From Cladorrhinum sp. PSN259 (lineage: Eukaryota; Ascomycota; Sordariomycetes; Sordariales; Podosporaceae), in NCBI GenBank assembly GCA_033725935.1, contig MU867087.1, positions 248,001-312,000 on the forward strand: a stretch of DNA of 64,000 nucleotides. Direction: 5' to 3'. The position numbers were made by a program, and so were the translations under genes. Of the stretch, positions 44,673 through 54,472 are shown piece by piece (positions within the stretch are counted from its first letter, which is position 1; every line of letters starts with the position of its first letter). The notes under the pieces were generated by a model. The model worked only from the letters and a program-made list of their open reading frames with translations, was not told the DNA's origin and did not search any database.

Positions 44673-46137
44673 ATGGCAGAGCAGAGAGCACCTCTCCCTC
44701 GGGTAGCCATTATCGGGGCGGGCGTCACGGGCCTTCTCCTTGCTCACGGACTTCAAAAGGTACGTACTGATCGTCATCATCCGAAACGATCGACCCGTAA
44801 GATCAAGTATCGCAGCTAATTATTCCTCCCCCAAAAAAAGAATGGATTCCCAGTGACCGTCTACGATAAAGAAGCCTACGTGGGCGAGAGAGTGAGAGAA
44901 TGGACCATGATCGTCCACTGGGCCCTGTCCCTCATCCACGACATCCTCCCAGATGACATCCTAGCCGACGTCAACACCGCTTACACCGATCCCATATCTC
45001 CCGAGAGCTCTGAGCCCATCCCCTTTTACAACGGCACAACAGGCGAAGTGGCCTTTCACGTCGGAGGCAGAGCCCGCCGCCTCTCTCGCAACAGGTTCCG
45101 TCGTCTCTGCACCCGCGGTCTGAACGTGCAATGGGCAAAAGCAGTCGAGGACGTCTCGGTCCCAGACAGCACCAGCCAGGGGCCGGTGACAATCCATTTT
45201 AGCGATGGGACAACCGCGCTCGCAGACCTCGTGATAGGCGCCGACGGTCCCAACTCGTACGTCCGTCGCTGGCTTTTGGGCGAGGAAGCAGCCAAGCCCG
45301 TCGCAAGCCCCATAGCGTGCAGTAACGGTCTGGTCAGGTATCCGAATGTCGAACTCGCAGAGAGAATCAGAGCGGCACACCCGATCTGCATGGTCGCTTC
45401 GGCTCCGGAGATGTGTACCGTTACTGCCAGTTAGTCTCCCTCTGGGTGTGTGTGTGTGTGTGTGTATGTGTTTCTGTAGTACTGACAGCCCACAAAGTCC
45501 AGGAGATACCAAGCCCTACGGACCCGTCAACCTGGCAGTTCCACGTGTTTGCACTCTGGAACGAGCCAGAGATTCAGTACCTGACGGGCGACGAAGCTAT
45601 AACCAAGACTAAAGAGTGCGTGGGTAAAGCGGAACTGGCCGAGCCGTTTCGCTCTGTCTTTGCCGAGATTCCATCGGATGGTTCGAAATCGAATGTTTTC
45701 GTTTCGCAGCTGCATTATTGGGTTACGCGGCCGTGGGATGGGAAGGGCGGGCGGGTGACGCTTGCTGGCGATGCGGCGCATGCTTTGTTGCCTGGTATGT
45801 TTATGTTCCCCTTTTTTCCTAGTTTTTATTTTTGTATTTTTTTATAGTCATACTTTTTTGTCACTGCGTCAATATACGCTGACCTCATAAAGCACGCGGA
45901 CAAGGACTCAACCATGCTTTAAAGGACGTGGAGGTGTTGCTGGCCGAGTTTAGCAAGGTGCAGAAAGGGGCGACAACGGTGCAGGAAGCACTGGACATGT
46001 ATGAGGAGGAGGTGTTTGCGCGGGGGCCTATGGCCGTTCGGGGGAGCCTGGAGGATGCAAAGGATTTGATGAGGGTCGAGGGCTTGGAGGAGGGCAGAAC
46101 GGCGACAAAGGGGTTTGCGCAGGTACAAGAAAACTAG
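44673..46137 (+). CDS. FAD-dependent monooxygenase (PF01494-like)
   Basis: Four exons, 44673-44759, 44841-45429, 45480-45794, 45893-46137; 411 aa. The first exon carries the dinucleotide-binding fingerprint VAIIGAGVTGLLLAHGL; later come DLVIGADGPNSYVRR (the DG motif) and GRVTLAGDAAHALLP followed across an intron by ARGQGLNHAL (the GD motif). These three motifs define class A flavoprotein hydroxylases, which hydroxylate aromatic or secondary-metabolite substrates using NAD(P)H and O2. The intron at 45430-45479 contains a (TG)n run and the last intron has an AAG acceptor. No backbone synthase lies nearby, so a biosynthetic cluster is not indicated. The substrate is unknown. Convergent with the gene at 46448. 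Confidence 0.88.
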
Positions 46138-46447
46138 CAGCAGTTGTTTCCCAGTGTTAACTGGGATGACACTGTCGCTCGAGCCGTGTTGACCATAATA
46201 CGCAATGGGGTCTTTTCCACCACCATCACACCCAGACAACTGGGCCCCCGAGTCAACGGCGACCGCACGGAACTGCTTGGCCCGCGAGCATGCGATGGAG
46301 TAAGTCATGGCAGCAGAGTTTTGTTTATGAAAGGATATAAGGGAGTTTATTCATAATTTCATCACTTACGCCTTTGTTACCTGTAGTCTCAAAGGTAGTT
46401 GTACTATTGTTTCTTCAAGACTATAAGGACACAAATAAATAGCAATT
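46138..46447. other. Intergenic between convergent genes
   Basis: 310 bp, presumably 3' untranslated regions. Nothing recognised. Confidence 0.5.
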
Positions 46448-47239
46448 CTACTCGTAAACATGACCAAAATTCCACTTTACGTCTTTTCCCATCGAGGGAT
46501 CCGCACTATACTGACGGGAGGCGTTAAGAGTGAAGCTCGCATCTTTGCGAGTCTCATTCCTCGAGAAGTCGACCTCCAGAACCTGAAAATAACACAGTTA
46601 GCGTCTGACACCTAGTATGTAAATGAAAGTCAAGTTAAAAATAATGCAAAAACTTACGGGTCCGAGTTCTTTCATGTCAATAATGGTTCCTGGCCGGTAG
46701 TCGCCAAAGGCAATATAATACTTGGGGTTGAAAACGACATGGCTGACCATGCTGGGTTTCGCAGAATAGGTCTGGACAGGGATAACCTTGCTGCTGTTGG
46801 GATCCTTGACACCGGCACCAAAGTAGATATCCCCACGGCTGGGGTACTGGAATCTGTGGTCGGTGGCGATGGTGAACGCACCGCGCGCATAGGTGGTCCT
46901 GCCACGCGACGCGCCCATGTCCCATCGAGGTTGACCCCCTTCGTCTGTGGTCAGAGTGTGGTAACTCCCTTCAGAACCGGCATTGGAGCTGGAGGTGGTG
47001 ATGCGAGCTCTGCCATCCTCGCCTCTGGACGAAGTGCCATAAATGGCATGCATCTCGTCACTGATGTTGAAAGTCACAGCAGAGCCATCGGTGCCGGCAA
47101 CCTGGGGCGAACGCTGGTAGACATTGGTGGATACATCGTAGCGTGGGATGCCGGACGGCTTGGGGATGGCCTGCAATAGCAGGAACTGCTGAGGACTGTT
47201 GGAAGCATTGATTATTGTGATGGAGTATGTTTCCGGCAT
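46448..47239 (-). CDS. Hypothetical protein, probable beta-rich
   Basis: Minus strand, exon 1 47239-46658, intron 46657-46583 (75 bp, donor GTAAGT, acceptor TTTCAG, phase 0), exon 2 46582-46448; 238 aa. It begins METYSITIINASNSPQQFLL-like (first residues MPE), without a signal peptide, and consists mostly of alternating polar and hydrophobic residues: VTFNISDEMHAIYGTS, RFQYPSRGDIYFGAGVKD, VSHVVFNPKYYIAFGDY, then after the intron VLEVDFSRN and a final VKWNFGHVYE. The pattern suggests a beta-sandwich cytosolic protein. The unspliced frame ends in a hydrophobic tail encoded by the intron and is not credible. I do not recognise the family. Confidence 0.75.
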
Positions 47240-47861
47240 GGTGGAGGTTTGGTAGTATCGATATGGGCAAAATCAACAAAAGTCTGAAGAGCGGACTTTG
47301 GGAAAGACTAGGGGTTGGTTCTCCTCGATCTTATATGCTCGTTCTGGGACTTGGAACTTTGGCTGAGCCACTGAGTCCCGAAAATGCACATGGCCGAAAA
47401 TGGACAAGTGAGACACCCTCAGCCCGCCTTTCCCAACCCGCTAAACCGGTTTCCAGAAGCTGAACTGCAGCCATTGTCTCTTCAGGCCAATCGTTCTCAG
47501 GAACTGAGTGTCGCTAATGTACATGAACAATAGTATCTTCAGCCACGAAAGTCTAGATCTCCTCACCAGAGACACCAAGGGCCTTGACTTGGGCGGGGTT
47601 TCAATGTGATAATGCAGGTTCCTAAAGTCTGTGTGGTCAGTTGAAGTGACTGGAAACCACATATGTGATGGAACAAATTGGGATGTTTTCTGCATGCGCT
47701 GCAAGCTAACCAAGCACAGATTCTCCACATGACTTCGGGGTTTATACATAGGCACATAAGTTGGTCCATACCATAGCGGGAAAATATAGGGGCCAACAAC
47801 CGTAGACCACTAAGGCTACTGTTACCCTTCAAACTGCCCGAGGCCAGATGCCTGATGGCTA
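47240..47861. other. Intergenic
   Basis: 620 bp with no gene seen. Confidence 0.5.
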
Positions 47862-49586
47862 CTATGCGCCCCTTAACATCTTTGCTATGCTCCCGTGTCC
47901 CTTATACATTGCTATCTCCAAGGCCGTCCGCCTAGAATTATCTCGTGCGTCGATATTAGCACCATGTTCAATTAGCAACTTCAACATCTCGGCATGTCCC
48001 CTCGCAGCAGCGAACATCAATGGGGTAAATCTAAATCTATCCTTCGTGTTCAAATTCGCGCCTGCGCAGATCAGCACGCGGGCGGCTTCTATTTGATTTT
48101 CCATGGCTGCCAACGAAAGAGCCGTCTGGAAATCATGATCGACAGCCTCAATATTGGCTCCCTTTGTGATCAGAATCTTGACAATAGAATCATGACCCCC
48201 CTGCGCCGCCCACATGAGCGGTGTCAGCATGCCTCTAGCCACGGTTCCCTCGATTTGGGCACCGGAGCTGACCAACAGCTCAGTAGCGGCGTAATGACCA
48301 AACCTCGCTGCCAGCAGCAACGGGGTGTGGCAATCCTCATTTTGAGACTCTAAACTAGCACCCGTTTCTAGAAGCACCCGAAGCAGCCTCATATTATCAG
48401 ATCTCAAAGCTCTGAAAATCGTGGGCGGGTCTCTGTATGTCTGCTGCGCCCGTTGAATACATATGTCTCTTAGTCCACCTTTAGACTCACGGAGGTCGCC
48501 CATGGTCAAATAATCGACCTCATAAAAACCCACACGCGTGAAATACTGCTCACTGAATGACTTTGCGTCAAGTAGTAGTCCGACTAATATCTCGGGCTTA
48601 TTTGCACGTCGACAAGGCAAAATAGCCGTGTGGAACTTCTCAGAGTCTTCTTTGGCCGGAAGAATCAAATTGAGCTTTAGATGGATGCCCTTGTTACTTG
48701 TCGAGATAACGCCGGTGAGGACCCTTGGTGCATCTGACAAATCCCATGGCACCAAGTCACGACACCAAGCGAAGTCTCTAGGCGAAGTTGCGAGGATGCC
48801 GCCATTGCTGATTGTGAATTGCCAGTCTGACCAGGCGAAGACTGTGTGATCATCGGAGAACTTGATGATTTCTTCCTGGAGCCGGATGAAGGCTTTTTTA
48901 CCCCCCTCTCCGTAGAGCATTGGCATATTAACATTGAACAACCCCATCAAGCAATAGGCCATATCCTCAGGTCTGGTGGTTTCCCGGGATGATGCCCATG
49001 AGAATCTCTGTGCAATACTGGCCGTTTCAACTGGAGACTCTGCAGCGAGAATAGGGCCCGGAATTCCAGTTATTTCGGAAAGGATATGGCGTAGGTCTGG
49101 ATCCGACTTGGTACCAATCTTGTCCCAAGCGCTGTCCAAGAATATCACATGATATGGGGCGATCAGCTCTTGCAAGGTCCATCCGCGGGTCAGCCAGCAG
49201 GTTTGTGCGAATCCCGGGTACTGTTCGGCAACTGGAGCGTCCTTTGGGGCCGACTGATTGGGTTCGACATCATTAAGGAACGTATAGCAGACGGCCGCTT
49301 CCCGGTACCAACGGTACATGCTGTTGATGGCCTCTGAGAGCTCAGCGCTGCTCGTCTTGTCGATACAGCAAGTGTCGACCCATGCATAGTCCAGGCCATG
49401 TGACGCGGCAACCGAACAAACATTGCGGATTTTCGCATACCCAGCTTTCCCTTCTGCGTTGTTCTGAATCATGTCTTGCAGGGAGACCTCCTCGGGTCCC
49501 CATCGGTGGGACAAGATGCCGTAGAGCGGGACGTCATCTCCGACAAACGAGACGAGTTGCAGCGTGCGCGTGTCAATTAAACGCAT
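47862..49586 (-). CDS. HET-domain protein with C-terminal ankyrin repeats
   Basis: 574 aa, single exon. The HET domain starts at the N-terminus (MRLIDTRTLQLVSFV, then YGILSHRWGPEEVSLQDM, then GLDYAWVDTCCIDKTSSAEL, SMYRWYREAAVCYTFL, and TRGWTLQELIAP), the arrangement of the HET-E/HET-D class. A linker (about residues 250-385) carries the LPMLYGEGG-like signature (NMPMLYGEGGKKAFIRLQEE). Ankyrin repeats fill the C-terminus (about 390-572): CHTPLLLAARFGHYAATELL, LTPLMWAAQGGHDSIVKIL, QTALSLAAMENQIEAARVL, FTPLMFAAARGHAEMLKLL, RTALEIAMYKGHGSIAKML. No NACHT is present between the two parts. Expected role is incompatibility or other regulated cell death, with ankyrins sensing a partner. Confidence 0.95.
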   Translation of the reverse strand: MRLIDTRTLQLVSFVGDDVPLYGILSHRWGPEEVSLQDMIQNNAEGKAGYAKIRNVCSVAASHGLDYAWVDTCCIDKTSSAELSEAINSMYRWYREAAVCYTFLNDVEPNQSAPKDAPVAEQYPGFAQTCWLTRGWTLQELIAPYHVIFLDSAWDKIGTKSDPDLRHILSEITGIPGPILAAESPVETASIAQRFSWASSRETTRPEDMAYCLMGLFNVNMPMLYGEGGKKAFIRLQEEIIKFSDDHTVFAWSDWQFTISNGGILATSPRDFAWCRDLVPWDLSDAPRVLTGVISTSNKGIHLKLNLILPAKEDSEKFHTAILPCRRANKPEILVGLLLDAKSFSEQYFTRVGFYEVDYLTMGDLRESKGGLRDICIQRAQQTYRDPPTIFRALRSDNMRLLRVLLETGASLESQNEDCHTPLLLAARFGHYAATELLVSSGAQIEGTVARGMLTPLMWAAQGGHDSIVKILITKGANIEAVDHDFQTALSLAAMENQIEAARVLICAGANLNTKDRFRFTPLMFAAARGHAEMLKLLIEHGANIDARDNSRRTALEIAMYKGHGSIAKMLRGA

Positions 49587-50287
49587 CGTGGTGACGACGG
49601 GTCGTTGCGTGTGTCAATATAGCGATGTTTTGTGCATGAACTCGGTGAAAGGTTTTGTGGTGACCAGTGAGAGAATGCCAACTGTGGACGGACCGACCCC
49701 GCAGATTGAGGCGCAGCAGGTTGCCCTTGATGTAATTGGTGAACCGATAATCGCACCAATACCACGCTGCAGGTGTGTGTCTATGTACCTGAACAGGCTG
49801 CCACCCACACTGGGTGTAACCAAGTCCAATCAGACTCAGGAAAGAATAGCCGCCGGTCTGCACAGAGACAAAAGCCCAAGGCCGAAACGGGGCTTAGAAA
49901 CAAGAGGTCGAAATTTACAGGACGAGAAGCTTTCACTACTGTTTTTGCATATGGTTGGCCTGATAATGCGGCCAACCCTCCATGATGAGCTGGCTTGCCC
50001 TACTTTGCACCATCATTCAGTTAGTGCAAGCGCCCGGAAAGACCTTTCCCGATTGTGTAAGGCAGAATGTTTGGCACTGCTTCAATTAACTAAGTAGGAT
50101 GTGGTTGAGAAGATAAAAGAACGATACTGGAACGAGTGAGCAGAAGTTGTTTTCAATTATTTTTTTTCATCCCAGATCACTTCAATTGTACTGTACAAGT
50201 CTTTATCTCCAACACCATCTTTTGCCAAATACAATCTTTATCCCAATATCATCTCGAGCCCAAAGCCTTCTCCAATTCAACAGCACG
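49587..50287. other. Intergenic
   Basis: About 700 bp. An open frame at 49564-50097 (+) overlaps the HET gene start and shows no domain; not called. Confidence 0.45.
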
Positions 50288-50537
50288 ATGTGGCAATACG
50301 GCGATTACGGCGTGTCTTCGACCCCCAGATGCGGCTATCAGCTCTGCAACTATCCCGCGCGTCAACATGCCCACGGAGGAATGTCCCAATGGTGCGGAAT
50401 GCGTGAGTGCTCATGAAAATTATTCTGTCAATTTCAATGCAGTCCTGGCTTACACGCCAGATACAGATACCTGCCCATATTGCGGCCAATTCAAATTGTC
50501 GCGCAGTCGGGATGCGTGTTCAAACTGTTGCCGTTAG
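50288..50537 (+). CDS. 69-aa Cys-rich protein with CxxC pairs
   Basis: My join: exon 1 50288-50402, intron 50403-50442 (40 bp, donor GTGAGT, acceptor ATGCAG, phase 1), exon 2 50443-50537. The protein starts MWQYGDYGVSSTPRCGYQLC, continues NYPARQHAHGGMSQWCGM, and ends with TCPYCGQFKLSRSRDACSNC plus CR. Paired cysteines (CPYC, CSNCC) suggest a metal-binding ribbon; no signal peptide is visible. The intron is short for a fungus, but the join turns two weak frames into one coherent cysteine-spaced protein, and the competing unspliced frame at 50136-50537 has an implausible N-terminus. Family not recognised. Confidence 0.55.
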
Positions 50538-51131
50538 TTAACCTTTCAACATTCTGTTCTTCGTTATACGCCTCTAACCGCTTGCAACAGGCCAGCGACT
50601 CCGACATAATAACACTTATAGCCGTTGGTTTAGGTAAATCAGGGATGCAATTCGAAGCTTTGGAGGTGGGCAGCACTACATGTATCAATGATATCACATG
50701 TCCGATCACTCGCGGCAAAATCCTCATGTAATTTTTCAAACGGCTGCTACAATATAACACAACCCAATTGTTTAGAATGCCATAGGTATTGATAACTTCC
50801 GATACCATCTCGGAGTTTGAAGCCTCGCACTTTTCCCGTGTCATCTCGGTTTCCACGTTCAGTCGGCACCAAATACAATTGGGTAGTATTTATGCACCAT
50901 GTATACAGAATACAGACTTAATTAGCTCTCAAACTTGCTCATATTCGCGACACATGGGTATTGTAGAAATGCCATAGGTATCTCCCACCGGATGACTGAT
51001 CAATGGTGAAATCAAATTGCCTGTACCATCATCGCGAAAAGAAATGTCTATAAAGTCTGATGTAGGTTTTCCTCCACACTCGCAGTTAACTTTATTCTAT
51101 CCAGCAACTCCCAAAAGCCACCTTGCCCATC
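50538..51131. other. Intergenic
   Basis: About 590 bp, no gene. The string AATGCCATAGGTAT occurs twice (50777 and 50968) and may mark a small internal duplication. Confidence 0.45.
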
Positions 51132-51932
51132 ATGTTTCTCACCATTGGCACCTTGACCCTTCACCTCGCCTTGATAGCGACTCTTCTCCCCAACCACACC
51201 ACCGCGACGCCTCAACCTTCGCTCCCCCGGCGCACCCTAGCAGGCGTCTCAGTGATTGACACCCCCATAGTCCGCGCAGCCCAAGCCTTTGCGCGCGCTC
51301 ACTCCTCAGACTACCTCTACAACCACGTCATGCGGTCCTGGCTCTTTGGCACGCTCTTCCTGGACCACAACGCCACCATCCGCGCCCTCGTAGACGAAGA
51401 AGTCAACGCCGTAGGTCTCATGCTGCACGACCTCGGCGCCAACCACAGCCTCGACTCACCCTTCGTCACGCTCGACCGTCGCTTCGAGGTTGACAGTGCC
51501 TTTGCTGCCAGGGACTTTATCCGTTCCAACCCGGACGGAGCGAAGTGGGATGATAGAAGGGTGCAGCTGGTCTGGGACGCCATCGCTCTACATTCCGAAC
51601 CGAAATATGCATTGTACAAGGAACCGGACGTGGTGGCAATTTACTGGGGGAATCACTTGGATTTCACCTGGGAGAACGGAGAGACGCAGGGAGTCACGAG
51701 GGAGGAGTACGAAGGCGTGTTGAAGGAGTTCCCAAAACCTCCGGGAGGGAGTACCGCGCAGTCCTTGGAGGGAATTCTCTGGTTCTGCAAGTATAAGCCT
51801 CTGAGCACGTATGATACTTTTCTGCAGGCCTTCGGGGAGGTGTTTGTGCCGGGTTATTCGGCCGTGGGACATCGGAATGTTGATAACAGTTTGTCTTATT
51901 TGCTGTCGCTTAATGCGAGCCAGACTGGTTGA
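51132..51932 (+). CDS. HD-domain protein, cyanamide hydratase-like
   Basis: 266 aa, single exon, first ATG at 51132. An N-terminal hydrophobic stretch (MFLTIGTLTLHLALIATLLP) looks like a signal peptide. The HD-superfamily metal-binding motifs follow: YLYNHVMRSWLFG (first His), LMLHDLGANH (the HD pair), and DAIALHSEPKYALYKEPDVV. This spacing matches fungal cyanamide hydratase / urea hydro-lyase-like HD proteins, which hydrate nitriles such as cyanamide to urea. The secretory signal is unusual for a cyanamide hydratase, so the substrate may differ. No introns. Enzyme class likely, exact reaction inferred. Confidence 0.8.
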   Translation: MFLTIGTLTLHLALIATLLPNHTTATPQPSLPRRTLAGVSVIDTPIVRAAQAFARAHSSDYLYNHVMRSWLFGTLFLDHNATIRALVDEEVNAVGLMLHDLGANHSLDSPFVTLDRRFEVDSAFAARDFIRSNPDGAKWDDRRVQLVWDAIALHSEPKYALYKEPDVVAIYWGNHLDFTWENGETQGVTREEYEGVLKEFPKPPGGSTAQSLEGILWFCKYKPLSTYDTFLQAFGEVFVPGYSAVGHRNVDNSLSYLLSLNASQTG

Positions 51933-52453
51933 TGGATAGTATCACCAGCGGCTTGATACGGCTTGGGACGATCAAGAGTTCAAATCAGTACGATATTATA
52001 TTTCTAGCCGTAAAGGTCCCTAGTTCCTGTAATCTGGTTTGACCCTCTGGTCTCCCACACCTCTAGTCTTCCTTTATCCTGGCCGAGATTTATCCCCGTG
52101 TGTTCCCTCTCAGGGTCCTTTTGCAAGCGTCCTGCAGACTCGTCCCTCCATCAGCGACCTTCCTCGCTAACCATCTACCAAAGTACCCTCTCTTCGGGGA
52201 CGTCGATGTGCATGGTGTGGGCACTAAAAAAGCCCTACTATATTGGTAGGCTCTGGAGGCTCCTTGGCATGCCGGTCGTCCAGTATGTCGTCCTGTGGCA
52301 CGGTGTCGGGTGTGGGTGGTCAGGGCACGTGCGACAGGCGACTGGCTATCTTGGAAACACAGAATGAGAAAATGATTGACGAGACTCGATGCCGGAGATG
52401 TGAATGTCTGGACTCCCAACGCTGGATCGCATCCGGTGGTGATTTTGACAAGC
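51933..52453. other. Intergenic
   Basis: About 520 bp with no gene seen; the segmental duplication starts at its right edge. Confidence 0.5.
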
Positions 52454-52785
52454 ATAAATTTGACCCTCATTCGATCTGAACGTACCGCTGAGCTTCAATG
52501 CTGCCGCCCAAGTGTCGGTGGCTCCATCTTTGTCCAATCTCATTGTCATCAACACACACAGCGTCTTTCTTTTTTGTTCGATCTTCCCGTTTTAGAATTT
52601 GATATCTCCTGACTTCTCCGCGTAAGCAACAACACTGAAGACCATCAAGTATTGATCGCACGGGACTTGCCTGCTTATGTGGCTGGCGGCTGAAAGCTGA
52701 ACACGAACAAAAAGATCACGGTTTAGTCATGTTGTTGTCATCGATTTTCTGGATGTTGTCATTGGAAGAACAAGTGTTATCGCCT

Positions 52786-53192
52786 GAACACTCAAGAGAC
52801 CCGGTCAAGCTGAGAGCAGGTCTCAAAAAAAGTCAATTCCGAAACCATCCAGTAAGAACCATACAATTCTCGCCACACGGAACCGCAACGACAATTGTTT
52901 GGGGTGCACACCTTCCTGCTTGGTGCTAGACTCAAGCCATAATCACGGTCAAGATGGTTCTCTATCACCATGAAAAGACCAAGTGGCTGCTGTTGGCCCG
53001 AGGGCTGAACACTCTAGAGATCCGATCAAGCTGGGAAAAAGCAAATCTAGAAAATATCAAGTAAGAACTATGCGATCCTCGGCATACCAAATCGCCAAGA
53101 TAATTGTTTGGGGTAACACAACTTTCTGCTCGATGTTCTAGACTCAAGCCCTCATGACGGTCAAGATGGTTCTCCATCAACATAAAAGACCA
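52786..53192 (+). promoter_or_regulatory. Tandemly doubled promoter module of copy A
   Basis: Two related units of about 190 bp, 52786-52981 and 53007-53192. Both begin GAACACTC, contain GACAATTGTTTGGGG / GATAATTGTTTGGGG and GACTCAAGCC, and end at AAAAGACCA. Copy B of the duplication has one such unit (56940-57132). Only the proximal unit keeps a good TATA-like ATAAAAG (53182), about 130 bp before the start codon. Confidence 0.75.
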
Positions 53193-53312
53193 GGCGAGTC
53201 CCCTCGTCCATCTCACACAAACTCTCTTTACCATCAACACAAACACCAAATCATCCACCAGCTTCATTCAAGAAATCAACAACAACAATAACAACCACAA
53301 TCACTACTAAAA

Positions 53313-53727
53313 ATGAAGCTCCTCACCATACTAGCCACCCTCCTTCCCGTCATCATGGCCAGCCCAGCCGCCGGCAGTTCCGCTATCGTGCGCCGCGCAG
53401 ATAGCACCTGCGACCCCTCCACAGACTTTGGTCACGCACAGGGCACCCACAACTACATTTGTGCCCAAACCGATGTCGGCGAATTCAACTGCATCGAGTT
53501 CAAGCAGGCGGACTTTTGCTCTGGGACCATCTTCTGCGACGGTGTCAACTTGACTTGCAATGGTAATGATACTTGCTACTTTGGTATTTGCGCCACAAAA
53601 GTCAATGCCAAGCAGTGTCAGCGGACTTGCAGCGGTCCTGTAAGTTTTCTTAATAGTTCTTTTTCTTTTTTGAGGAGGTTTACTGTGATATTCATGTCTG
53701 GTGTTGATGCTGACGTGGTGACAGTAA
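53313..53727 (+). CDS. Secreted ten-cysteine protein, copy A
   Basis: Exon 1 53313-53639, intron 53640-53724 (85 bp, donor GTAAGT, branch GATGCTGACG, acceptor GTGACAG), exon 2 53725-53727, which is only the stop codon TAA; 109 aa. Signal peptide MKLLTILATLLPVIMAS, then a short propeptide ending in Arg-Arg (KEX2-type site) and a mature chain starting ADSTCDPSTDFGHAQGTHNY with ten cysteines. The pattern near the end, YFGIC followed by NAKQCQRTC, is shared with copy B. Such small, cleaved, disulphide-rich proteins are usually effectors or self-signalling or antimicrobial peptides. Without splicing, translation would continue about 60 residues through the intron. TATA-like element at 53182. No family known to me. 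Confidence 0.8.
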
Positions 53728-53994
53728 TGATTGAGCCTATTACAATCAATGCATACCCGTTCTGGCGGTCATACTTGCTAGGGATCTCGGTCTGGTTTGT
53801 GTCACAGGTATTGCTGGACCCTTATTCAATATGAGGGGAACTGATCTAGTTGGCCTTTTTGATATTTATGGCGTTTAGTCAGAAAAGAGCAAAGATTGGG
53901 GACATACCAAACATAGCTAGTAGAGACTCAATGATCAATCCATGCGCTCATTTGAAATTGACCAATGTGACTTGTTTGAAATTATACACAAAGG

Positions 53995-54205
53995 ATACCT
54001 CCCATTGCCATAAAAAAATGCAACCCAGACTAAATTTACATGCTCCTCTTTCACCTCGATGGCCCCCAACCTCCCACAAACTTCTCCTTCCAGTCGGGAG
54101 ATCGCTCCTCGAATTTAGTTTCTCCATCCAGAAGGCTTTCATCTTCTTTGTTGTGTACTTGCCATCGAAGACCTCCTCCACAGTCAGGGCGCAGTGCCAA
54201 GATTA
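53995..54205 (-). pseudogene. Minus-strand coding fragment, copy A
   Basis: On the minus strand the text ALTVEEVFDGKYTTKKMKAF continues WMEKLNSRSDL. It aligns with ALTLKEAFKGKYTTRKMKAD-WMEELDSRSEV in copy B. The pattern (a short L-T-x-x-x-x-F-x-G-x-Y, then a Trp) resembles the start of S9B dipeptidyl peptidases, but the rest of such an enzyme is absent. Considered a truncated relic. Confidence 0.4.
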
Positions 54206-54472
54206 CACTAGAGTGGGAGCTGGTTTATGTAAGACCAGAATCAAAATTATGTCCCGTCTTGAAACTTGACAGCTTCATTCGTATCACACTGTTGTAATTA
54301 TCGCTGATGCTTACAGGGTTAGAACCTATTCCTATCTCAATTGAAGTGACATGCAGACAGCGTTTAAGAAAAGGGGCTAGCGCACGGACCGTGTTGGAAG
54401 TCAACAAACTTACTCGGCAACAGAATAGGGGCCATCTTGGCCGGGGCTGACGGGGCAACGGGCAGAATAACC

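Larger units (their letters stand above)
52454..54472. repeat. Segmental duplication, copy A (about 2.0 kb)
   Basis: Shares order and sequence with 56488-58679: a start block (AAATTTGACCCTCATTCGAT), promoter module(s), a ten-cysteine secreted-protein gene, a minus-strand coding fragment and a distal block ending near CAACGGGCAGAATAACC. Identity looks moderate (clear over long stretches, with indels), so the duplication is not recent. Confidence 0.8.

Noticed and set aside
44673..46137. Secondary-metabolite gene cluster around the monooxygenase
   Set aside because: No polyketide synthase, NRPS, terpene cyclase or cluster regulator lies nearby; neighbours are a GH43 enzyme and an unknown protein.
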